Shown: positions 15,223-25,313 of the stretch, piece by piece
Layout: each line of letters starts with the position of its first letter
How positions within the stretch are numbered: the first letter of the stretch is position 1
Assembly (NCBI GenBank): GCA_963170055.1
Contig: CAUJGJ010000085.1
Location: 625,201-660,200, forward strand
Length of the DNA stretch: 35,000 nt
DNA from: Halisarca cf. caerulea
Lineage: Eukaryota > Porifera > Demospongiae > Chondrillida > Halisarcidae
Reading direction: 5' to 3'
Position numbers and translations under genes: made by a program
Notes under the pieces: generated by a model
Databases searched by the model: none
Told to the model about the DNA's origin: nothing
The model's input: the letters and a program-made list of their open reading frames with translations, nothing else

Positions 15223-15730
15223 TCTATATAGTTCTATAATAATTATTAATTTTCATTCATGAATATTATCATACTAATTAATATTGTCATGTGATGAAGA
15301 TTTTAGCTCATGCAGTATGCGTAATTTATTTAAAATGGCGTTGCAAGCATACACTGCATGACATTGACATACTGTATACATATGCAAAGTATTTGTATTT
15401 AAAGAAAACCAATAGAATATATATTTCATTTATAGTATACAATATAGTCAAGCTTCTTAAAGAAAGAAACATTTTTTTCAGGTCTTCTATATATTAGTTA
15501 AGAGATGAACTAATTTATTATAATTCTAATATAAATAAGAAATGACACTGACTTTTTAACTAAAGAAGACTTACTAATAGACTAAGTATTTTTTTAGCCT
15601 AATATAGTATATTATATACTGTTAAGAAAACCATTGGCAAGTGGAATTCATGTAAATTATAGAGCAATTACAACAGCTAGCTTAATTCTTGAGAAACTTG
15701 CAGTTATCTCCATGCATGATACTATATAAT

Positions 15731-16170
15731 AAGAAAAACAAGTGAAATTTCTTCTATATATTAGAACATCCACAACAGGCTTCTTAAATAAAGAAACAGA
15801 TTTTTCTATGTTACTATAGTTAAGAAAACCAAGTGAAATTTCTTCTATATATTAGAACATCCACCGCAGGCTTCTTGAATAAAGAAACAAATTTCCTATG
15901 TTACTATAGTTAAGAAAACCAAGTGAAATTTCTTCTTTATATTGGAACATTCACAACAGAACCTCCTTAAATAAAGTAACAGATTTTTCTGTTACTATAG
16001 TTAAGAAAACCAAGTGAAATTCTTCTATAATATAGAACATCCACGACAGAAGCTTCTTGAATAAAGAAACAGATTTTTCCATGATACTACATTTAAGAAA
16101 ACCAAGTAAAATTGTTCTATATATTAGAACATCCACAACAGAAGCCTCTTGAATAAAGAATTTTTTTTTC
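15731..16170 (+). repeat. CACTA right subterminal tandem repeats, about five 90-bp units
   Basis: The units share AAGAAAACCAAGTGAAATTT, CTTCTATATATTAGAACATCC, a GCTTCTTGAATAAAGAAACA block and TTTTCTATGTTACTATAG. Starts are near 15731, 15822, 15910, 16001 and 16092. The last unit runs into the terminal inverted repeat, because AATAAAGAATTTTTTTTTCC is part of both. A weaker relative of the unit lies at about 15450-15510. Confidence 0.85.
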
Positions 16171-16175
16171 CAGTG
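16148..16175 (-). repeat. CACTA right terminal inverted repeat
   Basis: Ends ...AAAGAATTTTTTTTTCCAGTG and is followed by TA, as the left end is preceded by TA. Confidence 0.85.
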
Positions 16176-16504
16176 TATCTCATTGAAAAGTCTCAATTTG
16201 GATAAGTTTTATCTTTGGACAGAGAAAACCCTAGATGGGCCAGAAAAAATATTTATGGGGACTACCATTACTTACAAAATTTGTTTGTCATACATAATAT
16301 GCAATGGATATTGAAAGGGACCATGAACCCAATTTAATATGACAATACTAACCCTCGACTGTTCGCTCAGTTCGTAGATACTCGACCCTACACCGAGTAT
16401 CTATGCTCAGTTTCAGCAGCCCTTAATGCATGCCTTCGTATCCTACAACATCAACGCCCGCGGCCCTTGCTACCACTCGTCCCACATACCGGAAGACACT
16501 ACCC
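16176..16504 (+). repeat. Continuation of the Dcp2 3' duplicon after the CACTA insertion, leading into module M1
   Basis: From GGGCCAGAAAAAATATTTAT (about 16239) this matches 20690-20730 and 33975-34070. The stretch TTTGTTTGTCATACATAATATG...CAATTTAATATGA matches the earlier unit of each flank. At about 16376-16420, TAGATACTCGACCCTACACC is a relative of the block at 33255-33290. The last 80 bp are more GC-rich and lead into the minisatellite. Confidence 0.7.
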
Positions 16505-16945
16505 GTAAAACATTCCGCCGCGTCACGTGACCCGGAAGAGCAAAACATTCCGCCGCGTCACGTGACCCGGAACAGCAAAACATTCCACCGCGTCACGTGA
16601 CCCGGAAGACGCTACCCGCAAAACATTCCGCCGCGTCACGTGACCCCAAGACGCTACCCGCAAAACATTCCGCCGCGTCACGTGACCCCAAGACGCTACC
16701 CGCAAAACATTCCGCCGCGTCACGTGACCCAAAGACGCTACCCGCAAAACATTCCGCCGCGTCACGTGACCCAAAGACGCTACCCGCAAAACATTCCGCC
16801 GCGTCACGTGACCCCAAGACGTTACCCGCAAAACATTCCGCCGCGTCACGTGACCCGAAGACGCTACCCGCAAAATATTCCGCCGCGTCACGTGACCCGA
16901 AGACGCTACCCGCAAAACATTCCGCCGCGTCACGTGACCCGGAAA
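16505..16945 (+). repeat. 42-bp minisatellite of module M1, eleven E-boxes
   Basis: The repeat unit is 42 bp (AAAACATTCCGCCGC + GTCACGTGAC + CCCAAGACGCTACCCGC, variants at a few sites). The first three units are shorter (about 35 bp). Each holds the 10-bp palindrome GTCACGTGAC, and I count eleven. Because 42 is a multiple of three, two frames on each strand stay open across the array and encode 14-residue repeats; these are probably not proteins, although one frame continues into the M1 ORF. Confidence 0.95.
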
Positions 16946-17109
16946 ACACTGCGACACATCGAAAACCTCTCCAGCTAATTCACTTCCCACGGTTCGAGAG
17001 AAGTCTAAACCGAATTCACTTCCCACGGCTCGACAGAAGTCCCCAGCTTGAAAAATTCACTTGCCACAGAAAGATGACCTCGCGTACGCCACGAACGTTA
17101 CTTACCAAG

Positions 17110-17448
17110 ATGCAGCAGGAACGCGTCACTCCTTCAACCTTCGCATACGTAACTGGTACCACTTCTACCACCTTACATCACTCCAGCCGTCTCCCTATCG
17201 GCACCTCGGCCTGTGAGCTAGGTACACCTTACAGGATCTGCACGTTCGGTTGTGCAGCTACTCCTCCCGCGGTCTCCTCGTCCACTCCTCGCTACCTTGC
17301 CAAACTCAACAAATGGAGAGAAGATCACGCCGACATCGTTCTCCCTTCATTGAAAGAAATTACACCAGTTCTACCAGAGACTCCAATAGCAGTACAAAGA
17401 TCACATTCATCATTCTTAGACTATTCTACAAGAGAATTTAAAGTTTAA
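17110..17448 (+). CDS. Module M1 conserved small ORF (about 112 aa), unknown function
   Basis: The ORF is 112 codons from ATGCAGCAG. Its last 75 residues match those of M2 (24978-25313) and M3 (34387-34704): GTPYRICTFG, then TPRYLAKLNKW, DIVLPSLKEI, PVLPETPIAVQRSHSSF and a V-final tail (FKV). The N-terminal part is Ser/Thr-rich and variable. Differences between the three copies fall partly at third codon positions and all three remain open, which hints at past coding constraint. The frame is open upstream through the minisatellite to 16597 (283 residues); I chose the ATG at 17110 because all three modules have an ATGCA start there. No signal peptide, membrane segment or known domain seen. It could instead be one exon of a larger gene or a non-autonomous transposon. 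Confidence 0.55.
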   Translation: MQQERVTPSTFAYVTGTTSTTLHHSSRLPIGTSACELGTPYRICTFGCAATPPAVSSSTPRYLAKLNKWREDHADIVLPSLKEITPVLPETPIAVQRSHSSFLDYSTREFKV

Positions 17449-18031
17449 CAAATGTATTACGGTAACCTTATATATAACAGTATAATACTCCTAATTAATA
17501 GCAACCATTAATCATTATAGATCCTCAATTACACCTGACTGCGTCTCATTTATTCATACCTATAATTATGATACTAATTTTTGTATTAACAAGCTCATGT
17601 ATGATCACTTGAATGGCATACACCGTTAAAGTGCATTGGATTGTGTACATGTCTTGTATCTTTATTATCAACCCATCAATCAATGATCATTTCAGTGCAT
17701 CATGCATGCAGCAAGGTCAGATAGTTCTACAAAGGTCCAAACCGTGCATCATGCATGGCTCTGATCACCCTAGGTGATCAGAGCCATGTCTGATGCACGG
17801 TTATGCATGGCTCTGATCACCCTAGGTGATCAGAGCCATGTATATGATGCACGGTTTGGACAGGGGAAACCCTCTATTCCACACACCTTGGGACCCATTT
17901 CAGGGGTTAGGGATGTACTATGGCAAAGCATGGAGAGTCATTTGGCTCCAGTGGCATGTGTCCACATAAGAGGGGTTTCGAGATCTGCAATTCAGGAGGC
18001 TGGATTAGAGGGGTATTAGACTCCATTCAAC
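17449..18031 (+). repeat. Module M1 tail with duplicated hairpin
   Basis: Matches the M2 tail (25314-25979) and partly the M3 tail: CAAATGTATTACGG, GCAACCATTAATCATTATAG, TTGTATT.AACAAGCTCATG. Then comes a hairpin region (17737-17858) with outer arms TCCAAACCGTGCATCA/TGATGCACGGTTTGGA around two tandem copies (17754-17788 and 17806-17840) of a 35-bp palindrome with 16-bp arms CATGGCTCTGATCACC. It ends with the block CTCTATTCCACACACC...GGTATTAGACTCCATTCAAC, after which the sequence switches abruptly to Dcp2 exon 6. Confidence 0.8.
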
Positions 18032-18033
18032 TT

Positions 18034-19014
18034 CCACTTCTCAATCTTTTAAAACAAGATAAACAGGTATCTGAGTCTTCAAAGATGGACTACTTTCCTT
18101 CAGCACTGGATTCATCTCCTTTAAAACAACAACAACAAACATATCAACCATGCATGGCTACACCACCAGCAGCAGCATCAACATGGCTCAGTGGCAACCG
18201 TATGGGGGTGTTGTTAGGGACTTTCCCACTCCGGTATCATACTACCAATCTCCCCTCATGTCCACTTCACCTTTACAGAGACGCAAGAAGACAAAGGCAA
18301 CAGGAAGAAATGTACCAACTGCTAATCTTGAAAGTGAGTTTCTGAATCAGCAAAAAATGCACATGTAGTCATGTAGTCTAGAGGATCAGTTTCAATGAAA
18401 TGTAGGTGACTGTGACTTGTCAATGTCTAAGAAACACGCTATATTACCAGAAATATTGACTAAAAGAATATTTTGCTGTCAAGGACTTTTTTAGGTTTTG
18501 GTAGATTTAATTTCACCTGATGGCATCCTTCATATCTGCAACAACTGTGTGACCACAAGTAATGCTTCTACATCTCCAATGTAAAATGACTGTCAGTACT
18601 TACGGTTAGATATTGGTAATATTGTTACTGTATCAACGTGTTACATTCTTGCCTTTGACGACTACAGTCACTTTAAAGAAGAAATTGTCATTAGCCACAC
18701 CCATTTTGTCATAATCGGCATAAGCCACACCCATCTCACTGCACTATTGTGCTATGGACTGTAGGATCGCAATGAATGGATACTTGTGTGTACTAGTGTT
18801 GTTCCTAGACTGTACGGTGTGCTGCACTTGTGACAGGGATGAAGAGATTTGGGTGCTTGTGTGCATGTTTGTCGCTTCTCTCTCTTGTTCAGGAGACCAG
18901 CAGTTCCAGTTGTCGCAGTTCACATACAGTTCTCCTACACTGAAGGATTTCAAATTTGACATGGAAGACATCTTGGTTCCATTCTCCCTCTCAGTCCGAT
19001 CTGTGAAGATTTGA
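18034..19014 (+). pseudogene. DCP2: Dcp2 copy 3: 5'-truncated, frameshifted (part of exon 6, and exon 7)
   Basis: Similarity to Dcp2 begins inside exon 6 at CACTTCTCAATCTTTTAAAA and continues through the exon 6 donor (18333|GTGAGT), intron 6, exon 7 (18893-19014) and the poly(A) signal. The domains needed for decapping are absent. Exon 6 carries two 4-bp insertions relative to the other copies: an extra CATG near 18153 and an extra CAGT/TCAG near 18184. So the frame is broken between them and shifted overall. Exon 7 itself is open and keeps the FKFDMEDI motif. An open frame of 141 codons (17920-18345) joins the M1 tail to this fragment. It keeps the 18 bp that copy 1 lacks. Confidence 0.9.
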
Positions 19015-20720
19015 TTAAGCCTACTCCATGGGTGTGTGTGAACTTGATGGCCGAAATAAACAATTCAATCAGTAAACTTTATAATAACATGTTGATCTCA
19101 TTTTAGGTATCTGTGCATGTTTATGTATGTTTTTAAGCCATTGTAGCTTTTGTTGTCAAATTTATATGGCATTATATTGTGATGTGTATGTATCGATGAT
19201 ATTATGCCAGGAATTTTCCAATATCATCGTCATTAATTTTAAGCAGAGTGCAGGCTTTGTGAATTGCATGGTTTGGCAAGTCTTAAGAACAGTACACTAA
19301 GCTAGTCTTTGTTCAAGGGGGTGTTTGCTGTATTAATCATGATAGCTTTAAATTTTGCCTGTCCATATAGTGACCATGGAATAATATAATAATTGTATGT
19401 TATAATCATTTAATTTATTAACAAAGAATAATTTAATTAGAAAACTATACAAAGATGTCTGGATACTGACATTCCCATAACCAGATACATAGCGTACTTC
19501 CTGTAGTAGACAAACCTGTAATTGTTTGGCCAATAAGGCCACCTGCATGCTCATGGCCATGGAGACCACGTGCATGCACGTGCACGGGCTGCTCCATGGA
19601 ACACCAGTGATGCTAAATGCACCTCTGTACAAGGAATGCCTGTCTAAAGACCACCATCACTTGGTCCCTAGACTTTGAGTGGTCTTTGGCAAGTAGAATT
19701 CCTAGCTGGGGCAAAATAAAATTTAATATTTTTTCATGATTGTGGATTGCATGCCTATAGCATGCAAAAAATTGATTGTTTGTGACACATATGCAATGGA
19801 TTGGATAGCACAATTAAACCCAATTTATATGATCCAGAAATTCAGAATCTAGATATTGAGCAAGTTTTACTAAGAAAATAACGTAACTTTTCCTCTTTAC
19901 CGCCCTTCATGCCTTCCTATCGCATTGGGGTAAGAGCACCCAGTTACGAATTTGAATGAAGTATTTTGTAGATATTCCATCCTACACCGAATATGTCTAC
20001 GACTAATTCAACAAATGAATTCACAGGTTCCAACCACCAACGCAGCATTCATCGAAGTAGCATTCATCTTGACCAGCATTAGCATTACCCTTACAAGATC
20101 TGCACCTTCGGCAGTTCAGCTCTACAAATAGACAGAAGATAACACGGACATCCTTCTCCCTTCTTTGGACAAAAATTCCAACCAACCAGAGGCTTCTTGG
20201 CATCAAAATGTTGTTAGTGTTGTCCATATTACAATGTCCAACATTTCCCATACTGTAAGGGGGGGAGGCCAGGTAGGAGTTGATTGATTGAAATGAGTAC
20301 TGCACAGTCTGTATTAGTCTAGCTGTTCATCCCATACTCAACCCTGCGGGGAAAAGTACGGGGCTAGAAACTATGTAGGTGCATGCCAGTAGGAGTTATG
20401 TATGTATTGCTCTAGTCCAAATTAAGGACACACACAATATAGCCATCTATCTTCATTGCATGCTAGCTCGCAGCCCCAAGCAACTAAGACTTACAAGTTG
20501 GATTTCACAAAGTCAGTGCTGCTCTTTGAGGTGTTTGCCCATCGTAGACAATCTCGGAACAGCCATGGAACACTTCAGTGATGCTAATGCACCTCTGATG
20601 AGCCAGGCTGAATAAGGACCACCTGCCCACAAAGACCACCATCACTTGGTTCCTTGATCATCATGTTGACAAGCCTCAAATCTCTAGCTGGGGCCAGAAA
20701 AAATATTCATAGCAACTGCC
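19015..20720 (+). repeat. Dcp2 3' flanking duplicon, copy C
   Basis: Homologous to copies A and B. It includes the poly(A) signal at 19055-19060, the direct-repeated CAGTGATGCTAA...ACCATCACTTGGT block (about 19600-19665 and 20575-20655), and an M-ORF remnant at about 20090-20180. At about 20655 it crosses the site where the CACTA element sits in copy A, without any insertion. Confidence 0.85.
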
Positions 20721-21976
20721 ATTACTTACTATGCACTCTACTCTAGTCACCAAGTATACCTTCCTTGCCTTCTTATCCCGTGCTATTGGCGCATGCCACT
20801 TCTTAACTAGTTGTGAACCAAGTTCAGAACCTCGCGATTGCTAAAACAAAAATTGAATTTTGAAATAGAAATTGAATTGTGTTCAATTCCATTTTGACTG
20901 CTGCTTATGAATTCAAAACTGATGTGTGTGCTCATGCTTTGAGTTATAAGGCTAGATTGCCAGTGCAATGGTATATTACAATGGCCATGCAGATGCAAAG
21001 TTAGCAGTTTTGTTGTTTACTCACTTGACACATGCTTGCAAGACACAGTGTGTAAACTACAGTATCAGTACTCGTGAAGCAAGGCTGTACGACAGTGTAA
21101 CATTTGCAATTTGTGACATTTGACATTCAATTTGATTGAGTCATGCATCAGTGATTGACACAAATCTGTTGAGTTTTTATTTCTTCTGGTGACACTGCGT
21201 TAAATTTGCATTGCCAAAATAAATGGTCACTTTTCATTGTATATGATTCAATTGAATTGCAATGCTTGGTTCAATTTGGCCTGCTTGAACATTCAAATTG
21301 ACACTAGCACTGAGCAATGCATGTGACATGTACCACTGCACATAATCTGCACAAGAAACCAATTTGCAGTCCATGGTGCTAGAAGTTAGTATTATAATTA
21401 TGCTTCCTCAACATAATGCTATTGTCAATTTACCTGAACATATGCATTCGTAGACCTTGATTAATTCTGAATCAATAATATTGTAATTCATGTACCACCA
21501 CACAACTGCATGATCGAGTGATAGAAACGAAGTTGCAAACATTTTTGGTTTATTATTTGGTTCTATTTGAACAAACAGTCTGTTTTTTTTCTTTCAAGAA
21601 TTAAGTCTGACTTTAAAATTTCTTTTGAATCCATGAACTTCATATTGATTGAACATACATCACACAATGTCATTTATAACTTGCTGCTCATATGTACATG
21701 AAATTTGTTTCTGTGATGTGTAGCCAATCTGCATGACATTGTGTTTTAGATGATTTGTATGTAAGTGCATTTAAATTTGTGGATTTGACATATTCAGGTG
21801 CTTGGAGTACAGTTGCGACACAGGCTGCTGTGTATAAAATAGGTTCAAATTTTGGGTTACATTAGATTTGCTTGATTGCGATGAAATCCATGGTTTCTGC
21901 AGAGGCCGTCTTCAGACACATTTCACATGGTATAATCCAATTAAAATCAGAATTTAACAAATATACATAAATGTGC
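20721..21976. other. AT-rich spacer, no gene recognised
   Basis: No ORF with recognisable motifs and no strong internal repeat. Many variants of TTGAATT/AATTCAA occur at 20840-21300. Nothing else can be supported. Confidence 0.6.
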
Positions 21977-22476
21977 ATATACCGTTTATGTTCTAATTTT
22001 TCGTCAGAGCAATTGTCACGAAAAAACGTCATTTGGAATGGAATTGCAAGGTTTCTGAAAGGTGGTGAATAATTGGAATGGGGGGACAAATATTTAGAAT
22101 CAATGACGGTGAATTAGAACCATCAAAAAATAGACGTTTCTAGCTTGAGAACTGTTGCGCCTGTTCGAGGATACCATGCACATATACAAGAAATTTCGAA
22201 TGAAAAATGAAAATCTTCCATGATTTGACGATACTCAAACGAAATAAAAATGACAAATATAAACGAAGGAACAGCGGTTTCTCCAGTACGGTATATCAAT
22301 GGCACAACAAATGGCAGAATGAAGGCGGCCAGCCTGTGTGACGAATAATTAGGGTCTCTGACATATGTAGGATTAAAACACATGTTATTTCGTCATCAAT
22401 TAGAATGCTTTTCATCCCTTTTGGAGCCCATGACGAATATTTGGAATGAAGAAAAATTAGAGCATATACGGTATAT
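21977..22476. mobile_element. About 500-bp MITE with 26-bp terminal inverted repeats
   Basis: The left end ATATACCGTTTATGTTCTAA (continuing TTTTTC) and the reverse complement of the right end ATATACCGTATATGCTCTAA (continuing TTTTTC) differ at two positions in 26. Subterminal words CGTCA and TTGGAATG also occur near both ends in opposite orientation. The outer bases ATAT are part of the match, so the target duplication (TA or similar) cannot be fixed. The interior contains a further TACGGTATA word at about 22288. No coding capacity recognised. Confidence 0.75.
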
Positions 22477-22760
22477 AATCATTTGCTATATCAGTTTGAA
22501 AGTCCACTGATGTCACATTATAATAATATTTGGCATAGCGGTGCATGTTCCATACATGTACTACATACATCTCTCAGACTTAGACTTCGACAAACAATAG
22601 TCAAGTTGAATACATCATGTGCTCAATTACATGTTTTCTTTGCTGTATTGCATGTATAATTTTAGAAAACGGCATACCAACAATACCAGCGAAAACGAGC
22701 TGCATGTATATATCAGGATGTTAAATGAAATGTGAAGTGTCAGTTTACATTCGATCAGGA

Positions 22761-22910
22761 ACGTAACAGATTATTTGTACAAAATCAATGCACACAACGT
22801 TTCGGCCACGTAGGCCTTCATCAGCTGTATAAAACATTTTATGTAGCTGATGAAGGCCTACATGGCCAGAACATTTTGTGCATTGATTTTGTACAAATGA
22901 TCTGTTACGT
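22761..22910. repeat. Long hairpin: 66-bp arms, 18-bp loop
   Basis: Left arm 22761-22826 (ACGTAACAGATTATTTGTAC ... GGCCTTCATCAGCT) and right arm 22845-22910 are inverted with six mismatches in 66. The inner arms carry GCTGATGAAGGCCTACATGGCC. A GATGAAGGCC...GGCCGAAACGTT wording like this occurs near the ends of some animal retroelements. That link is from memory and uncertain. Confidence 0.9.
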
Positions 22911-23957
22911 TATAGAATTTGTTTGAAAGTTATATTATCATAAGTCAACGTAGCATGCAATTAGTCTCTATCATATCAGATATAATCACACATTGCAGAT
23001 TATGTCAATCAAATATGTATAATTTTATCACAAGATGGTGCAAAGTGGTGCACATGAACCGTAGTTAGTCAAATCAAGTGTTCCAAGTACAGTGGAAAAC
23101 AATAACAAAAGTACGCAACACACGAACGATATTGAACTGTAATTTGTCAATCAATACCTTTTTATGACACTTCACACTTCAATTTTCTTACTTCTTTTCG
23201 CTAAATCACTTGTTTCGAAACCATAGATAAAACTGACATGTTCGACTCCAAGCAAAATGGGCCGCCAGTTTATTGGTAAAAGTTGCCAGCAGTTCGTAAT
23301 TCCTTTATTTTTTCATTTTTATAGCTTGTACTCGAACAAAGTTGTCAGAGAAAGAAGACGTCCTACAGACTTCGCCGAAACAACAAAGAAAGCAAACAGA
23401 GCAGTCTTGGAGATAGCGCCATATAATCTACACGTGTCCTTGCGCATGCGCAGTTGCAAAAAAGATGCCCCTAAAGATGTCCGACACAATGGCTGACACA
23501 ATGGCTACTCAATTCGATCACCCGAACAACAAAATTGTGAATCCTACTGTTTAGCGGAAGAAACTTGGAAATCGCTGTATAGAAGTTTTAGACATTATTG
23601 TGTAATAATAATGAAGATTGTTAATTTTTTCGTATCGGTCAAGATGGGACTGTCACGGACCCAAACGTAAGTGACTTTGGGCGCGTTTTGTCTAATACCC
23701 AGTGGGGAAATGCACATAAAGTTTACCTTATCACATAGAACACGTTTGCCCGCTTCTGTTATTGCCACTTCACTGCCACTTTACTTTATCACCGACTTGC
23801 AACTTGCGCACAAAGAAACGACATATTGGCCAAAATATACGATTAAGTGCGTGGGCTTCTCGATCAGACTCCCCTATACGACGGAAACAATTAACCTCGC
23901 TAAACCGCTCGGTAATAAGCGCACGTAAGACCCACTTCCCATTTTATTTCGTCGATC
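22911..23957. other. Spacer with a promoter-like segment
   Basis: Mostly AT-rich. At 23441-23452 there is TGCGCATGCGCA, a perfect match to the NRF1 consensus palindrome, next to a GC-richer stretch. At 23645-23667 ATGGGACTGTCACGG...CAAAC is followed by GTAAGT, which looks like a tiny first coding exon, but I found no continuation. The stretch 23926-23950 (AAGACCCACTTCCCATTTTA) is a relative of the block in the 1403-1745 MITE. Confidence 0.45.
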
Positions 23958-24955
23958 TGATTATGACACTATCCACCGACCTACCAAACCTAACTTGTAA
24001 GGCTTCAGAAAAAAAGACACCCCGCCCACTTGTACATCGCCAAGTCCCTGATTGTGACACTATCCACCGACCTACCAAACCTAACTTGTAAGGCTTCAGA
24101 AAAAAAGACACCCCGCCCACTTGTACATCGCCAAGTCCCTGATTGTGACACTATCCACCGACCTACCAAACCTAACTTGTAAGGCTTCAGAAAAAAAGAC
24201 ACCCCGCCCACTTGTACATCGCCAAGTCCCTGATTGTGACACTATCCACCGACCTACCAAACCTAACTTGTAAGGCTTCAGAAAAAAAGACACCCCGCCC
24301 ACTTGTACATCGCCAAGTCCCTGATTGTGACACTATCCACCGACCTACCAAACCTAACTTGTAAGGCTTCAGAAAAAAAGACACCCCGCCCACTTGTACA
24401 TCGCCAAGTCCCTGATTGTGACACTATCCACCGACCTACCAAACCTAACTTGTAAGGCTTCAGAAAAAAAGACACCCCGCCCACTTGTACATCGCCAAGT
24501 CCCTGATTGTGACACTATCCACCGACCTACCAAACCTAACTTGTAAGGCTTCAGAAAAAAAGACACCCCGCCCACTTGTACATCGCCAAGTCCCTGATTG
24601 TGACACTATCCACCGACCTACCAAACCTAACTTGTAAGGCTTCAGAAAAAAAGACACCCCGCCCACTTGTACATCGCCAAGTCCCTGATTATGACACTAT
24701 CCACCGACCTACCAAACCTAACTTGTAAGGCTTCAGAAAAAAAGACACCCCGCCCACTTGTACATCGCCAAGTCCCTGATTATGACACTATCCACCGACC
24801 TACCAAACCTAACTTGTAAGGCTTCAGAAAAAAAGACACCCCGCCCACTTGTACATCGCCAAGTCCCTGATTATGACACTATCCACCGACCTACCAAACC
24901 TAACTTGTAAGGCTTCAGAAAAAAAGACACCCCGCCCACTTGTACATCGCCAAGT
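23958..24955 (+). repeat. 91-bp minisatellite of module M2, eleven near-identical units
   Basis: Units start every 91 bp from 23958 to 24868 (TGATTGTGACACTATCCACC ... AAAAAAAGACACCCCGCCCA ... CGCCAAGTCCC). The only variation seen is G or A at position 6 of the unit: A in unit 1, G in units 2-8, A in units 9-11. Each unit has one GGGCGGGG GC box on the minus strand. The 68-residue minus-strand frames repeated every 91 bp are artefacts of the array. Confidence 0.97.
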
Positions 24956-24977
24956 ACGAACGCTCGTGCAGAGCGAA

Positions 24978-25313
24978 ATGCAACAGTCTACACCTGAAGC
25001 TGAACAAAACCCCATTTCAAACTCCGAATACATACCTGGTTCCTTCGTGCACTCCATCCGTCTCCCTCACAGCACCTCGACCTACGAACCAGGTACGCCT
25101 TATAGGATCTGCACGTTCGGCAGCTCAACTACTCCTCTCGCTGTCTCCTCGTCCGCTCCTCGCTACCTCGCCAAACTCAACAAGTGTAGAGAAAATCATA
25201 CGGACATCGTTCTCCCTTCCTTGAAAGAAATTTCACCCGTTCTACCAGAGACTCCAATAGCAGTACAGAGATCACATTCATCATTCAATGCTATAACAGA
25301 ATTTAAAGTTTAA
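24978..25313 (+). CDS. Module M2 conserved small ORF (about 111 aa), unknown function
   Basis: The ORF is 112 codons including stop from ATGCAACAG, starting 23 bp after the 91-bp array. It shares with M1 and M3 the blocks GTPYRICTFGSS, APRYLAKLNK, HTDIVLPSLKEI, PVLPETPIAVQRSHSSF and a FKV end. With M3 it also shares an SEYxPGSS-like block in the N-terminal half that M1 has lost or replaced. One tryptophan of the LNKW block is Cys here. The frame is open back into the array to 24849. Role unknown; no membrane segment or signal seen. Confidence 0.55.
   Translation: MQQSTPEAEQNPISNSEYIPGSFVHSIRLPHSTSTYEPGTPYRICTFGSSTTPLAVSSSAPRYLAKLNKCRENHTDIVLPSLKEISPVLPETPIAVQRSHSSFNAITEFKV

Larger units (their letters stand above)
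8956..16175 (+). mobile_element. CACTA/EnSpm DNA transposon, apparently complete, 7,220 bp
   Basis: The ends are CACTGGAAAAAATATTTCTT and, on the right, its inverted counterpart (TTTCCAGTG at 16175). TA lies on both outer sides, consistent with a 2-bp target duplication. It sits in the Dcp2 copy 1 3' flank, and the homologous flanks of the other two copies run across the site without it (about 20655 and 33952). Inside are two divergent multi-exon genes: a SAM-like-domain protein on the minus strand and a transposase on the plus strand. The right end carries about five subterminal repeats of roughly 90 bp, a known CACTA trait, and the left end carries shorter TTAAGAA/TTCTTAA and AAGTACTTAAAA motifs. 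Both genes are open after by-eye splicing, so it may still be active or only recently silenced. Confidence 0.92.

Noticed and set aside
16523..17026. Minus-strand 118- and 167-residue repeat proteins in the 42-bp minisatellite
   Set aside because: The unit length is a multiple of three, so several frames on both strands stay open by construction.
22123..22383. 86-residue minus-strand frame inside the 21977-22476 element
   Set aside because: It lies in a MITE with clear inverted ends and shows no recognisable domain.
23958..24955. CRISPR-like regular array
   Set aside because: The units are directly adjacent 91-mers without unique spacers, in eukaryotic DNA; it is a minisatellite.
24005..25057. 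Repeated 68-77-residue minus-strand frames in the 91-bp array
   Set aside because: They are one array sequence read in rotating frame, with no other support for coding.
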